The position numbers and the translations under genes were made by a program. Under the pieces are notes generated by a model. The model was not told the origin of the DNA and searched no databases. It saw only the letters and a list, made by a program, of their open reading frames with translations. Below, in pieces: positions 28,237 through 37,534 of a stretch of DNA of 64,000 nt (position 1 is its first letter; each line of letters opens with the position of its first letter). This DNA comes from Microbacterium hydrocarbonoxydans. Its GTDB lineage: Bacteria > Actinomycetota > Actinomycetes > Actinomycetales > Microbacteriaceae. The stretch lies in contig NZ_JAAKXW010000001.1 in the NCBI RefSeq assembly GCF_011752045.1, forward strand, positions 744,001 through 808,000. The letters run 5' to 3'.

Positions 28237-29235
28237 ATGGCTGAACTCTCGCTCCCCATCCTCGACCTGTCCCAGCTCGACGCCGGCCCCGAGGCCGCCG
28301 CACGATTCCGCGAGGACCTCAGGGCGGCGACGCACGACGTGGGGTTCTTCTACCTCACCGGCACCGGCGTCTCCGCTGATCTCGAGGCCCGCCTGCACCG
28401 CGCCGCGCTCGACTTCTTCGCCCTCCCCGAGGCCGAGAAGCTGGCGATCGAGAACGTCAACAGCCCGCACTTCCGCGGCTACACGCGCATCGGGGGCGAG
28501 CGCACGCAGGGCGAGGTCGACTGGCGCGAGCAGATCGACATCGGCCCGGAGCGCGCGCCGGTCGAGGGCGGACCGGCGTTCAACCGTCTCATCGGGCCGA
28601 ATCTCTGGCCCGCGGCCCAGCCGGAGCTGCAGGAGATCGTCGCCGAGTGGCACGCCACGCTCTCGGACGTCGCCCGACGGCTGCTCCGGGCGTGGGCCCT
28701 CGCGCTCGGAGCCGAGGAGTCGTACTTCGACGAGCACTTCGGTGAGCCGTCGACCCTCATCAAGATCGTGCGCTACCCCGGGACCAGCGCCCCCGAGCCG
28801 CAGCAGGGCGTCGGCGCGCACAAGGACTCCGGCGTGCTCACCCTGCTCTGGGTCGAACCGGGCAAGGGCGGCCTCCAGGTCGAGCGGGACGGCAGCTGGG
28901 TGGACGCCCCACCCGTCCCCGGCGCGTTCGTCGTGAACATCGGCGAGCTGCTCGAGTACGCGACCGGCGGCTACCTCAAGGCGACAAATCACAGGGTCGT
29001 CTCGCCCAAGGCGCCGGACGAGCGCATCTCGATCCCGTTCTTCTTCAACCCCGCCCTCGACAAGCGGCTGCCGCTCATCGACCTGCCCGCGGAGCTGGCG
29101 GCCGCGGCGACCGGGGTCACCGAGGACCCGCGCAATCCGATCCACGCCCTCTACGGAGAGAACGCGCTCAAGTCGCGGCTGCGGGCGCACCCGGACGTCG
29201 CCGCCATCCACCACCCCGACCTGGTCGGCGCCTGA
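28237..29235 (+). CDS. Isopenicillin N synthase-like 2-oxoglutarate/Fe(II) oxygenase
   Basis: This 332-residue protein has the DIOX_N domain (LDLSQLDAGP to FYLTGTG) and then the double-stranded beta-helix. The iron ligands are HxD in GAHKDSG and a distal His in KATNHRVVSPK, and the R-x-S of ERISIPFFFNP binds 2-oxoglutarate. It is a soluble oxygenase or hydroxylase of unknown substrate. It is convergent with the GntR gene (7 nt between stops) that neighbours two amidohydrolases and an importer, so it may act in the same catabolic pathway, though it is transcribed from its own promoter. Confidence 0.87.
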   Translation: MAELSLPILDLSQLDAGPEAAARFREDLRAATHDVGFFYLTGTGVSADLEARLHRAALDFFALPEAEKLAIENVNSPHFRGYTRIGGERTQGEVDWREQIDIGPERAPVEGGPAFNRLIGPNLWPAAQPELQEIVAEWHATLSDVARRLLRAWALALGAEESYFDEHFGEPSTLIKIVRYPGTSAPEPQQGVGAHKDSGVLTLLWVEPGKGGLQVERDGSWVDAPPVPGAFVVNIGELLEYATGGYLKATNHRVVSPKAPDERISIPFFFNPALDKRLPLIDLPAELAAAATGVTEDPRNPIHALYGENALKSRLRAHPDVAAIHHPDLVGA

Positions 29236-29242
29236 TCGGGGG

Positions 29243-29911
29243 CTAGTCCCAGGCGAACTCGGCCGCCAGCGCCTCGAGGATCGAGATGCGGGCCTGATCG
29301 ATGTGGGCGTAGGACTGCGCAGCGGCGACCTCGCCGCGACCGGCGAAGATGGCATCGAGCAGCTGCTGGTGCTCCTCGGCGTGCTCGGTCGCCCTCGTGC
29401 TCTGCGTCAGGTGGAAGATCCACTCCATGCGGCCCAGCATCGGCCGGAGGCTCCGCTCCAGGATGCGGTTGCCCGACAGCCGCACGATCTCCAGGTGGAA
29501 GGCGAGGTTGGACTCGCCGAGCTCGCCGGCGATCGGCGGCTCGAGCACGCGGTCGAGGATGTCGCGGAGTCGGCCTGGGTCCTCCAGTCCGCCGTGCACG
29601 CGCTGCGCCGCCCTTCGCGCCGCGTACGGCTCGATGCAGAGCCGGGCGTCGAAGATCTCCTCGACGTCGGCACGCGTGATCGGCGTCAGCGTGGCCCCGC
29701 GGTTCCGAGAGATGAGCACGAACCCCTCGACCTCGAGGCGCTGGAGCGCCTGACGCACCGGGACGCGCGAGACCTCGAAGCGCTCGGAGAGCTCGCGCTC
29801 CTTGAGCCACTCCCCCGGCTTGAGATCGCCCGCGATGATCGTGCGCAGCAGATCGCGGTACACGCGATCCGCGACGGGAGCCCCGTCCGCGGTCGTCGTC
29901 ATCGCGCCCAT
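29243..29911 (-). CDS. GntR family transcriptional regulator, FCD (FadR) subfamily
   Basis: This 222-residue protein has an N-terminal winged helix (ERELSERFEVSRVPVRQALQRLEVEG, about residues 40-65) and an all-helical FCD ligand domain. The FCD domain shows LCIEPYAARRAA and a His in AFHLEIVRLSGN that would be one of the metal ligands of FCD proteins. A ribosome binding site AAGGAG precedes ATG 29911. It lies 29 nt downstream of the amidohydrolase and is probably co-transcribed with it. The TGG-N4-CCA palindromes between the amidohydrolase and the ABC operon are the likely operators. Confidence 0.9.
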   Translation of the reverse strand: MGAMTTTADGAPVADRVYRDLLRTIIAGDLKPGEWLKERELSERFEVSRVPVRQALQRLEVEGFVLISRNRGATLTPITRADVEEIFDARLCIEPYAARRAAQRVHGGLEDPGRLRDILDRVLEPPIAGELGESNLAFHLEIVRLSGNRILERSLRPMLGRMEWIFHLTQSTRATEHAEEHQQLLDAIFAGRGEVAAAQSYAHIDQARISILEALAAEFAWD

Positions 29912-29940
29912 CGGGGCTCCTTCCTCGGTTCCGGCCGTCG

Positions 29941-31413
29941 TCAGACGCGCTCCCGCACCGGGAACACCGGCGGGAACAGCTCGTCGGCCGTGCTCTCACG
30001 ATAGGCGCGACGCGGGTAGGCGGCGCGCATCTTCGCGAACAGCTCCTGGGTGTCGGCACGGACGGCGTCGAGGTCGATGCCGTCGATCAGGCCGTCGCGC
30101 ATCACGACGCGGCCGGAGACCATGGTCAGGCAGGCGTCACGCGCGGTGCCGTTGAGCACCAGGGTGCGCAGAGGGTCGTCGACCGCCCCGGTGCGGACAT
30201 CGTCCAGACGGAACGCGGTGAGGTCGGCCTGAGCACCGACCTGGATGCGGCCGAGATCCGGCCGGTGGAGAGCCTTGGCGCCGCCGAGCGTGACCGCGTC
30301 GATGTATCCGGCCAGGTCGCCGGCGGAGAGGTCCCGATTCTGCACCTTCGCCACGGACACCCCGGTGTCGATGCCGCGGATGAGGTCCGGCGGGAACGAG
30401 TCCGTGCCGAGGGAGATGTTCAGCCCGGCGTCCTTGTACAGCTTGAAGGTCTCCAGCTCCGAGCCGTAGCGCGCGTTGGTGAGCGGACAGTGCACGATCG
30501 ACACCCCGGCGGCGATGAGACGCGCGAGGTCGCCGCGGTCCTCGCCGTGGACACGGGGGTTGACATCGAGGAAGACGCCATGGGGCACGATGAGACGGTC
30601 GTTCAGCAGATCCTGGGACTCGATGAGGTCGAGCGGCGTGCGACCGTGGACGGCGAGGATGTGGTCGCGCTCGAAGTCACCCTGCAGCGCGTGCAGGCGC
30701 ACGAGCGCATCGCGCTCGGTCGCCGCGGCGGCGGTCGCGGCGAGCAGCTCCGGCGTCAGGGTCTCGATCCGGCCGGGCAGGAACACGGGTGTGAGCAGCG
30801 GGTCGCCGAGGGCGGCGAGCTCATCGTGGAAGGCGATGGCGTCGGCGAGGCCGGCTTCCCCCTCCGCCTCATCGAATCGGACGGTCCGCTCGCCCGCGTC
30901 CGTGACGACGTTGACGCCCGATCGGTACGACGGGCCGAGGAAGCCCCGCAGGCCTAGCCGGCTCGAGAAGGCGGCCATGGCACGGAAGTCATCGGCGGTC
31001 TCGGCCCATCGGGAGTGCACCTCGGAGGCGATCGGCATGTAGCTCGTGATGCCGTGCAGGGCGAGCTGGACGAGGGAGACCTCGCGGATGCGCGCGCGCT
31101 CCTCGGCGGTGAACACGTGCTCGCGGCGGTCGAACCAGTCGGCCGACCACTGCAGACGGCGACCGTGCTCGGCGCCCCACCACGAATCCAGGATCAGGTG
31201 GTCGACGTCCGTGAGCGCATCGAGGTCGATGAGTCCGGGCATGAGGAGGCTCTCGCCCAGCTCGATGCGGTCGTCGACGTCTGCCGGAGCCTCGGATGCG
31301 GGGCCGACGTAGGCGATGACGCCGTCGGCGACGAGGACGGCCGCGTCACGGAGCTCGACGTGCGCGGCGCCGTCGTAGGCGAGCACGTGGTCAGCGGTCA
31401 GGAGTGTGCGCAA
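29941..31413 (-). CDS. Amidohydrolase-superfamily protein, ATZ/TRZ-like, with altered HxH motif
   Basis: This 490-residue protein has the amidohydrolase layout: beta-sandwich strand VLVADGVIAYVGP, then the barrel with LMPGLID, a His in VRLHALQG, a His in LIVPHGVFLDV, IVHCPLTNARYG and GTDSFPPDLI (metal-binding Asp), ending in the return beta strands. The first metal motif, normally H-x-H after PGLID, reads D-L-D here (about residues 63-65). It is probably a deaminase or hydrolase of a nitrogen heterocycle. The frame opens at TTG 31452, but that lies within the promoter/operator. TTG 31413 with GAGG upstream is preferred. Confidence 0.78.
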   Translation of the reverse strand: MRTLLTADHVLAYDGAAHVELRDAAVLVADGVIAYVGPASEAPADVDDRIELGESLLMPGLIDLDALTDVDHLILDSWWGAEHGRRLQWSADWFDRREHVFTAEERARIREVSLVQLALHGITSYMPIASEVHSRWAETADDFRAMAAFSSRLGLRGFLGPSYRSGVNVVTDAGERTVRFDEAEGEAGLADAIAFHDELAALGDPLLTPVFLPGRIETLTPELLAATAAAATERDALVRLHALQGDFERDHILAVHGRTPLDLIESQDLLNDRLIVPHGVFLDVNPRVHGEDRGDLARLIAAGVSIVHCPLTNARYGSELETFKLYKDAGLNISLGTDSFPPDLIRGIDTGVSVAKVQNRDLSAGDLAGYIDAVTLGGAKALHRPDLGRIQVGAQADLTAFRLDDVRTGAVDDPLRTLVLNGTARDACLTMVSGRVVMRDGLIDGIDLDAVRADTQELFAKMRAAYPRRAYRESTADELFPPVFPVRERV

Positions 31414-31440
31414 GAGAGCCTCGATGATCTCGGAACAGTG

Positions 31441-31454
31441 TTTGGTATCCAAAA
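31441..31454. promoter_or_regulatory. GntR-type operator O1 over the amidohydrolase promoter
   Basis: TTTGGTATCCAAAA is a near-perfect palindrome (TTTGG-N4-CCAAA). It sits at the predicted start site of the amidohydrolase-gntR transcript, where a bound GntR would block initiation. Confidence 0.6.
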
Positions 31455-31483
31455 TCTAGCGAGGTCGGATGCCGGGGGCAAGC
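31455..31483 (-). promoter_or_regulatory. Promoter of the amidohydrolase-gntR operon
   Basis: On the minus strand TTGCCC and TAGATT (31455-31460) are separated by exactly 17 nt. Initiation would fall about 7 nt downstream, inside operator O1, so the mRNA would begin near 31448 and exclude the TTG at 31452. Confidence 0.55.
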
Positions 31484-31561
31484 GCGTCACCCGCGACAGA
31501 TCGCCGGAAGATCGCGGAAAAGCAGCGCGATCATCCACGGACACGCTGGCGTGGGCCCGTG

Positions 31562-31618
31562 TTTGGCAGACCATTTGACATTTCGGTACACCAAACGCGA
31601 TGAGCTGGTATACAATTC
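31562..31618. promoter_or_regulatory. Operator cluster O2-O4 and promoter of the ABC importer operon
   Basis: Three further variants of the palindrome lie here: TTTGGCAGACCATTT (31562-31576), TTTCGGTACACCAAA (31581-31595) and GCTGGTATACAATTC (31604-31618). The last overlaps a good -10 element, TACAAT (31611-31616). TTGACA at 31575 is 30 nt from this -10 and cannot be its -35. Repression by the neighbouring GntR protein is the simplest reading. Confidence 0.55.
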
Positions 31619-31653
31619 TGAGCACCTGCCGACCCGAACCATCAAGGAAGATC

Positions 31654-32664
31654 GTGACGGACACCCAGACGCTCCCACCCAAGACCGAGGCGGTCGCCGC
31701 AGTGCCGAAGATCGCCACCGGCCGATCGCTGCTCGGCACCGCATGGCTCCGCATCAGGCGGAGCCCCGTCGCCCTCGTCTCGTTCGGCGTCGTGGTCGCG
31801 ATCATCCTGTTCGCGCTGCTCGCTCCGGTCCTCGTCGCGATCGAGGGGCAGGACCCGTACACGACGAACACCGGCCCCGAGGTCCTGGACAACTTCATGA
31901 CCCCTGGCCTCCCGCTCCCGGCGTACATGTTCCCCTCTCAGGAGCACTGGCTGGGCGTGGAGCCGGGCCTGGGCCGCGACATCTTCGCACGCATCGCCTA
32001 CGGCGCCCAGGTCTCCCTGCTGATCGCTCTGCTCTCCACCGTCGTCTCCGTCGTCCTCGGCACGGTGCTGGGAGCCGCCGCCGGGTACTTCGGCGGCAAG
32101 GTCGACATGGTGATCAGCCGCATCATCGACCTGTTCCTCGCCTTCCCGCACCTGCTGCTGGTGCTGTCGCTCACGCCGATCCTGCAGTCGCGTCTCCGCG
32201 ACACCCCGCTCGGGCAGGGCAGCTTCGTCCCCATCGCGTCGCTCGTGCTGATCCTCGGCTTCTTCGGCTGGGCGTACCTCGCCCGGGTCGTTCGCGGGCA
32301 GGTGCTCAGCATCCGCGAGCAGGAGTACATCGAGGCGGCGAAGTCGTACGGCGCCTCGCACGCCACGATCATCTTCCGCCAGGTGATCCCGAACGTGCTC
32401 GGCGTGGTGCTGGTCTACGGCACCATGATGATCCCCGCGAACATCTCCGCCGAAGCCGCCCTGTCCTTCCTCGGCGTCGGCGTCAAGGACCCCACGCCGT
32501 CGTGGGGGCAGATGCTCAACGCCGCGCAGGCCGGCAACTGGTACCTCAGCGACCCGTGGTTCCTGATCGTCCCCGGCACCGCGCTCATCATCACCGTGCT
32601 CGCCTTCAACCTCCTCGGCGACGCCGTCCGCGATGCCCTCGACCCCAAGGCATCGCGCCACTGA
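31654..32664 (+). CDS. ABC transporter permease, DppC-like
   Basis: This 336-residue permease of the peptide/nickel importer class has an N-terminal OppC_N helix (SPVALVSFGVVVAIILFALL) and five further helices. The cytoplasmic EAA loop EYIEAAKSYGASHATIIFRQVIPN docks the ATPases. GTG 31654 is chosen for its ribosome binding site (AAGGAAG); the frame is open from 31600, but that start lies in the promoter. It is the first gene of the importer operon, whereas Dpp/Opp operons usually begin with the binding protein. Confidence 0.88.
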   Translation: MTDTQTLPPKTEAVAAVPKIATGRSLLGTAWLRIRRSPVALVSFGVVVAIILFALLAPVLVAIEGQDPYTTNTGPEVLDNFMTPGLPLPAYMFPSQEHWLGVEPGLGRDIFARIAYGAQVSLLIALLSTVVSVVLGTVLGAAAGYFGGKVDMVISRIIDLFLAFPHLLLVLSLTPILQSRLRDTPLGQGSFVPIASLVLILGFFGWAYLARVVRGQVLSIREQEYIEAAKSYGASHATIIFRQVIPNVLGVVLVYGTMMIPANISAEAALSFLGVGVKDPTPSWGQMLNAAQAGNWYLSDPWFLIVPGTALIITVLAFNLLGDAVRDALDPKASRH

Positions 32665-32707
32665 CCCTCCCTTCCGAACACCCACCCTCACCGAAAGAGA
32701 ACGAGTA

Positions 32708-34429
32708 ATGAGACACCGCAGTCCCCTGCTCGCCGTCGCGACCGTGGCCATCGCCGCCCTGGTCGTCACCGGCTGCACGAGCACCGCCGCACCCGACGGC
32801 TCCAAGCCCCAGCCGTCGAACGACCCGTACGCCGCCCACGTCGTCGCACCCGACTTCGACGAGCCCGGCGGCAACGTCAACGTCCTGATGTCGAGCGACT
32901 TCCAGACGCTCGACCCGGGCAACAGCAACTACGTGCAGACCGCGAACGTCGGCCAGCTCTACTACCGCACGCTGACCATGGCGAAGGAGACCGCGGGCCA
33001 GCCGCCCGAGATCGTCCCCGACCTCGCCACGGACCTCGGCAAGGTCTCCGAGGACGGCCTCACCTGGACCTACACGCTCAAGGACGGCCTCAAGTACGAG
33101 GACGGCACCCCGATCGTCGCCGCCGACATCAAGTACGGCATCGAGCGCACGTTCGCCCGCGACGTCTACACTCAGGCTCCGCAGGAGCTGAACGCGGTGC
33201 TGGACGCCGACACCTACAAGGGCCCGTACTCGGGCGGCGAACTCGCCGCCGTGGAGGCACCGGACGACAAGACCGTCGTCTTCCACCTCAAGCAGCCGTA
33301 CCCCGACTTCCCCGCGTTGGCGTCCCGGTCGAACTCGGCCCCGGTGCCCGCCGCCAAGGACACGAAGCTCGACTACACGAACCACCCGATCTCCTCGGGC
33401 CCGTACATGATCGAGAGCTACGAGCGCGGCCGCGAGCTGAAGCTCGTCCGCAACCCGCACTGGGATCCGGCGACGGACGAGAACCGTACGGCGCTTCCCG
33501 ACACCTTCACGTTCTCCCTGTCGACCGCTCAGGCGACGATCTCCCAGCAGCTGCTGAGCGACTCCGACCCGACCGCGATCACGCTGGACACGAACGGTGC
33601 GCTGCAGGCGTCCGACACCTCGCGTCTCACCGACCCCGCGATCGCCGAGCGCACGGCATCCGGCCTGCTGGGCTGCACCGACGTGCTGAACTTCAACACC
33701 GAGTCGCTCACCGACCCGGACGTGCGCCACGCTCTCGCACTCGCGATCGACCGCGCGGCCATCCAGGTGCAGTACGGCGGCCAGCGCTTCGGCAAGCTCA
33801 CCAACTCGTACCTCAACGACCAGCAGGTCGGCTGGATCGAGCCGACGATCGACCTCGACCCGGCAGGCAAGCCGAACCTCGACGAGGCCAAGAAGCTGCT
33901 CGAGGGCAAGGACGTCCCGGCGACCCTGACCTACGGCTACGCGAACGCCACCGAGCGCTTCAAGAACCTCGGCACCGTGCTGCAGCAGAACTTCAAGGAG
34001 CTCGGCATCGAGCTCGAGCTCATCGCGATCCCTTCGCCGAACTACTACACGACGCTCGCCACCGACCAGATGCCCGACATCGCCCGCTCCGGCTGGTGCG
34101 GCGGCGCCGCATCCGGTTCGACTCGCACGACGGTCGACCCCAACCTCGGCCCGAGCCTGGACGGCACGACATACGGCTTCAGCAACATCCCGCGGTTCCA
34201 CGACCCGGAGATCTCCACCGCGATGTACGAGCTGCGCGACACCAACGGCACGTCCGAGGAGCTCAACACCAAGTGGACCGAGCTCTACAACAAGGCGCTG
34301 GAGCAGTACCCGATGGTTCCGCTGATCCGCACCTTCACCAACAGCGTCGTCGGCTCGCAGATCCGCAACGCGCAGGTCGGCTACTTCTTCGGAGCGATCG
34401 ACCTGTCCACCGTCGGCGTCGAGCAGTGA
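32708..34429 (+). CDS. ABC transporter substrate-binding lipoprotein, family 5
   Basis: This 573-residue secreted binding protein has a lipoprotein signal peptide (MRHRSPLLAVATVAIAALVV) with lipobox VTGC and Cys at about residue 22. SBP_bac_5 features follow, including FQTLDPGNSNYVQTANVG, LATDLGKVSEDGLTWTYTLK and ISSGPYMIESYERGRELKL. It should deliver the operon's substrate to the permeases. Family 5 proteins bind peptides but also many non-peptide solutes, so the substrate stays open; the amidohydrolases suggest a small nitrogenous compound. ATG 32708 is preceded by AAAGAGAACGAG. Confidence 0.92.
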   Translation: MRHRSPLLAVATVAIAALVVTGCTSTAAPDGSKPQPSNDPYAAHVVAPDFDEPGGNVNVLMSSDFQTLDPGNSNYVQTANVGQLYYRTLTMAKETAGQPPEIVPDLATDLGKVSEDGLTWTYTLKDGLKYEDGTPIVAADIKYGIERTFARDVYTQAPQELNAVLDADTYKGPYSGGELAAVEAPDDKTVVFHLKQPYPDFPALASRSNSAPVPAAKDTKLDYTNHPISSGPYMIESYERGRELKLVRNPHWDPATDENRTALPDTFTFSLSTAQATISQQLLSDSDPTAITLDTNGALQASDTSRLTDPAIAERTASGLLGCTDVLNFNTESLTDPDVRHALALAIDRAAIQVQYGGQRFGKLTNSYLNDQQVGWIEPTIDLDPAGKPNLDEAKKLLEGKDVPATLTYGYANATERFKNLGTVLQQNFKELGIELELIAIPSPNYYTTLATDQMPDIARSGWCGGAASGSTRTTVDPNLGPSLDGTTYGFSNIPRFHDPEISTAMYELRDTNGTSEELNTKWTELYNKALEQYPMVPLIRTFTNSVVGSQIRNAQVGYFFGAIDLSTVGVEQ

Positions 34430-34458
34430 CGACTCCGACACACCACTCCTGAAAGGAT

Positions 34459-34484
34459 GGGGCCGGCCGGGAACGGCCGGCCCC
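34459..34484 (+). terminator. Intercistronic hairpin between binding protein and permease
   Basis: Perfect 11-bp stem (GGGGCCGGCCG and its complement) with a GGAA loop, between the lipoprotein stop and the DppB-like start. Such structures usually cause partial termination or protect the upstream message, so the binding protein exceeds the downstream components. Confidence 0.65.
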
Positions 34485-34497
34485 AGACGGGACAGCA

Positions 34498-35499
34498 ATG
34501 CTCGGATTCATCGTCCGCCGACTGGCCGCCCTGGTCGTCCTCCTCCTCGTCGTCAGCTTCGTGACCTTCGCCCTCTTCCAGGTGGGTCCTGCGGACCCCG
34601 CGGCCGCCGCCTGCGGCCAGGAGTGCACGCCGGAGCGCATCGCGGAGGCCAGGGTCGCCCTCGGCATGGACAAGCCCTTCTTCGTGCAGTACTTCACCTA
34701 CCTGAGCGGCTTCTTCGCCGACCGGCTCATCGGAGCGCCCGGCGCGGAGCAGCTGTGCTCCTGGCCGTGCCTCGGCAAGTCGTTCCAGACCAACGAGAAT
34801 GTCGCCGACGTGATCGCCCGCGCGCTTCCCTACACGGTCTCGCTCGCCGTCGGCGCCGTCGTCCTCTGGACCATCGCCGGCGTCGGACTCGGACTGTTCG
34901 CCGCTCTCCGCAAGGGGAAGGCCGCCGACAAGATCATCGTCGGCATCGCCTCCGTCGGCGTCTCCCTGCCGATCCCGGTCACCGGCCTCATGCTCCTGCT
35001 GATCTTCGTGAGCACGCTGCACTGGCTGCCGTTCACCAGCAACCAGATCTACACGCCGTTCGGCCCGGCCGGACCCGCCGCCTGGTTCACGAACTACCTC
35101 CTCCCCTGGATCGCGCTGGCCGTGCTGTTCAGCGCCCAGTACATCCGGATCACGCGCAACAACATGATCGAGACCTTCGGCGAGGACTTCATGCGGACCG
35201 CCCGCGCGAAGGGGCTCGGCCGGCGCCAGATCACGTTCACGCACGGCGTCCGCGCCGGCATCACCCCGATCATCACGATGCTCGGCCTCGACATCGGCGC
35301 ACTGCTCGGCGGCGCCGTGCTCACCGAGCAGATCTTCTCGGTGCCGGGACTCGGCTTCACCGCCGTCCGCGCCGCCACATCCGGCGACCTGCCGGTGACC
35401 ATGGCGATCACGATGCTGGCTGCGTTCTTCATCATCACCGCGAACGTCATCGTCGACCTCGTGTACGCGGCGGTCGACCCGAGAGTGAGGGTCAACTGA
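34498..35499 (+). CDS. ABC transporter permease, DppB-like
   Basis: This 333-residue permease starts with LGFIVRRLAALVVLLLVVSFVTFALF, the usual DppB first helix. Six helices are predicted, and the EAA loop DFMRTARAKGLGRRQITFTHGVRAG contacts the ATPases. A Cys-containing insert (CGQECTPERI and later CSWPCLGKSF) lies in the extracytoplasmic part and could form disulfides. The stop overlaps the next start as TGATG. Confidence 0.92.
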   Translation: MLGFIVRRLAALVVLLLVVSFVTFALFQVGPADPAAAACGQECTPERIAEARVALGMDKPFFVQYFTYLSGFFADRLIGAPGAEQLCSWPCLGKSFQTNENVADVIARALPYTVSLAVGAVVLWTIAGVGLGLFAALRKGKAADKIIVGIASVGVSLPIPVTGLMLLLIFVSTLHWLPFTSNQIYTPFGPAGPAAWFTNYLLPWIALAVLFSAQYIRITRNNMIETFGEDFMRTARAKGLGRRQITFTHGVRAGITPIITMLGLDIGALLGGAVLTEQIFSVPGLGFTAVRAATSGDLPVTMAITMLAAFFIITANVIVDLVYAAVDPRVRVN

Positions 35500-36512
35500 T
35501 GACCACCCCTATCCTCGACATCCGCGACCTGCGAGTGACCTTCCCCACCGACGACGGCCTCGTCCACGCCGTGAACGGCATGGACCTCACCGTGCAGCGC
35601 GGAGAGACCGTCGGCATCGTCGGCGAGTCCGGTTCCGGCAAGACCGTCACCAGCCAGACCCTGATGGGGCTGCTCAAGGGCACCAGCGCGAAGGTCTCCG
35701 GCCGGATCCTCTTCGAGGGCACCGACCTGGTGCCCCTCAGCGAGAGCGAGATGCGCCCCTACCGCGGTCGGAAGATCGGCATGATCTTCCAGGACCCGCT
35801 GTCCGCGATGCACCCGTTCTACACGGTCGGAAAGCAGATCTCCGAGGCATACCGCGTCCACAACAGGGTGAGCGCGAAGGCCGCCAAGGCGCAGGCGATC
35901 GAGATGCTCAACCGCGTCGGCATCCCCGACCCGGTGTCGCGATACGACGCCTACCCGCACGAGTTCTCCGGCGGAATGCGTCAGCGCGCGATGATCGCCA
36001 TGGCGCTCATCTGCGAGCCGGAGCTGCTCATCGCGGACGAGCCGACCACCGCACTGGACGTGACCGTGCAGGCGCAGATCCTGGATCTGATCTCCTCGCT
36101 GCAGGCTGAGACCGGCTCAGCGGTGATCTTCGTGACGCACGACCTCGGCGTGGTCGCAGAGGTGTGCAAGCGCGTGGTCGTCATGTACGGCGGGCAGTGC
36201 GTGGAGGAGGCCGACGTGCAGGACGCGTTCTTCCGCACCGGCCATCCGTACACCAAGGGCCTGCTCGCCTCGATGCCGTCGATGGCCGATGAGGTGGGGC
36301 GACTCACTCCGATCCCCGGATTCCCGCCCTCCCTGCTGAACCTTCCGACCGGATGCCTCTTCGCGGACCGGTGCCCGGTGTCGCACCTCGTCCCCGGAGA
36401 CCGCTGCCGCACCGAACGGCCGGAGCTCCACAGCGACGGCACCCACCGTTCCCGCTGCCATCTCGCGGAACTTCCCGCCACTCTTCCCACCCCCGTGGAG
36501 GCCACCCGATGA
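35499..36512 (+). CDS. ABC transporter ATP-binding protein, DppD-like
   Basis: This 337-residue ATPase has Walker A GESGSGKT, a Q-loop in [11 protein letters not shown], signature [14 protein letters not shown], Walker [14 protein letters not shown] and the switch His in FVTHDLG. The C-terminal oligopeptide/dipeptide extension carries the conserved cysteines (GCLFADRCP) found in the Fe-S-binding OppD/DppD family. It starts at ATG 35499 within the permease stop and overlaps the next gene by 4 nt. Confidence 0.93.
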   Translation: MTTPILDIRDLRVTFPTDDGLVHAVNGMDLTVQRGETVGIVGESGSGKTVTSQTLMGLLKGTSAKVSGRILFEGTDLVPLSESEMRPYRGRKIGMIFQDPLSAMHPFYTVGKQISEAYRVHNRVSAKAAKAQAIEMLNRVGIPDPVSRYDAYPHEFSGGMRQRAMIAMALICEPELLIADEPTTALDVTVQAQILDLISSLQAETGSAVIFVTHDLGVVAEVCKRVVVMYGGQCVEEADVQDAFFRTGHPYTKGLLASMPSMADEVGRLTPIPGFPPSLLNLPTGCLFADRCPVSHLVPGDRCRTERPELHSDGTHRSRCHLAELPATLPTPVEATR

Positions 36513-37534
36513 GCGCGCCGCTGCTGAGCGTCCAGGACCTCACCAAGCACTTCGCCGTCAGCAAGGGATTCCTCCGGGGCCACTCCCACGTGAAGGCCGT
36601 CGACGGCGTCTCCTTCACGCTCGAGCGAGGTTCGACCCTGGGACTGGTCGGTGAGTCCGGGTGCGGCAAGTCGACCACCGGGCGGCTGCTCATGCGCCTG
36701 CTGACGCCGACCTCCGGCCGCATCGAGCTCGACGGCGCCGACGTCTCCACGCTGCGCGGCAAGGAGCTCCAGGAGTTCCGCCGCCGCGTGCAGATGGTGT
36801 TCCAGAACCCGTCGTCCTCTCTCAACCCCCGCCAGAGCGTCGGCGCCGCGATCGCGGCCCCGATGCAGGCTCAGGGGATCAAGCCGAAGGAGGGCATGAA
36901 GAACCGCGTGGCCTCGCTGATGGACCGCGTGGGCCTGCGCCCCGAGCACTACAACCGCTTCCCGCACGAGTTCTCCGGCGGCCAGAAGCAGCGCGTGGGC
37001 ATCGCCCGCGCACTGGCTCTGGAACCGGATGTCGTCATCTGCGACGAGCCTGTGTCGGCGCTCGACGTGTCGGTGCAGGCGCAGGTCATCAACCTGCTCC
37101 AGGACATCCAGGCGGACACCGGGATCTCCTACGTGTTCATCGCGCACGACCTCTCGGTCGTGAAGCACTTCGCGAACGACGTCGCCGTCATGTACCTCGG
37201 GAAGATCATGGAGCTCGGCACGCGTGATCAGGTGTTCGGCGATCCGCGTCATCCGTACACCCGGTCGCTGCTGTCCTCGGTGCCCTCCCCCGACCCGAAC
37301 GCCGACCGCAGCGGGCGGATCCGCCTGACCGGCGACCTTCCGCACCCGTCGAACCCGCCCAGCGGCTGTGTGTTCCGCACACGCTGCCCCGTCCGTCCTC
37401 TTCTCAGCGAGGAGAAGCAGAGGATGTGCGTGGAGCGGGTGCCCTCGGGCGCCGTCGCCTGCCACCACCCGTCCGACGCGGCCGCATTCGCGGCCCGCGC
37501 CCCCGAAGAGAGGAACTCCCATGCTCATCCGTAA
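36509..37534 (+). CDS. ABC transporter ATP-binding protein, DppF-like
   Basis: This 341-residue ATPase is the partner of the DppD-like protein, with Walker [24 protein letters not shown], signature [14 protein letters not shown], Walker [13 protein letters not shown] and switch [11 protein letters not shown]. The C-terminal [13 protein letters not shown] Cys motif is present. ATG 36509 overlaps the preceding stop (ATGA). Its end overlaps the start of the next gene by 14 nt, which ties the importer to the amidohydrolase. Confidence 0.93.
   Translation: MSAPLLSVQDLTKHFAVSKGFLRGHSHVKAVDGVSFTLERGSTLGLVGESGCGKSTTGRLLMRLLTPTSGRIELDGADVSTLRGKELQEFRRRVQMVFQNPSSSLNPRQSVGAAIAAPMQAQGIKPKEGMKNRVASLMDRVGLRPEHYNRFPHEFSGGQKQRVGIARALALEPDVVICDEPVSALDVSVQAQVINLLQDIQADTGISYVFIAHDLSVVKHFANDVAVMYLGKIMELGTRDQVFGDPRHPYTRSLLSSVPSPDPNADRSGRIRLTGDLPHPSNPPSGCVFRTRCPVRPLLSEEKQRMCVERVPSGAVACHHPSDAAAFAARAPEERNSHAHP

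Noticed and set aside
31575-31580. TTGACA as -35 of the importer operon
   Set aside because: It is 30 nt from the only good -10 (TACAAT at 31611) and has no -10 at 17 nt, so it cannot pair with it. It may instead be part of the operator-rich region.
32708-37534. Calling the importer a dipeptide (Dpp) transporter by name
   Set aside because: All five components belong to the peptide/nickel class, but this class transports many solutes and the linked amidohydrolases argue against simple peptides; no gene symbols were assigned.
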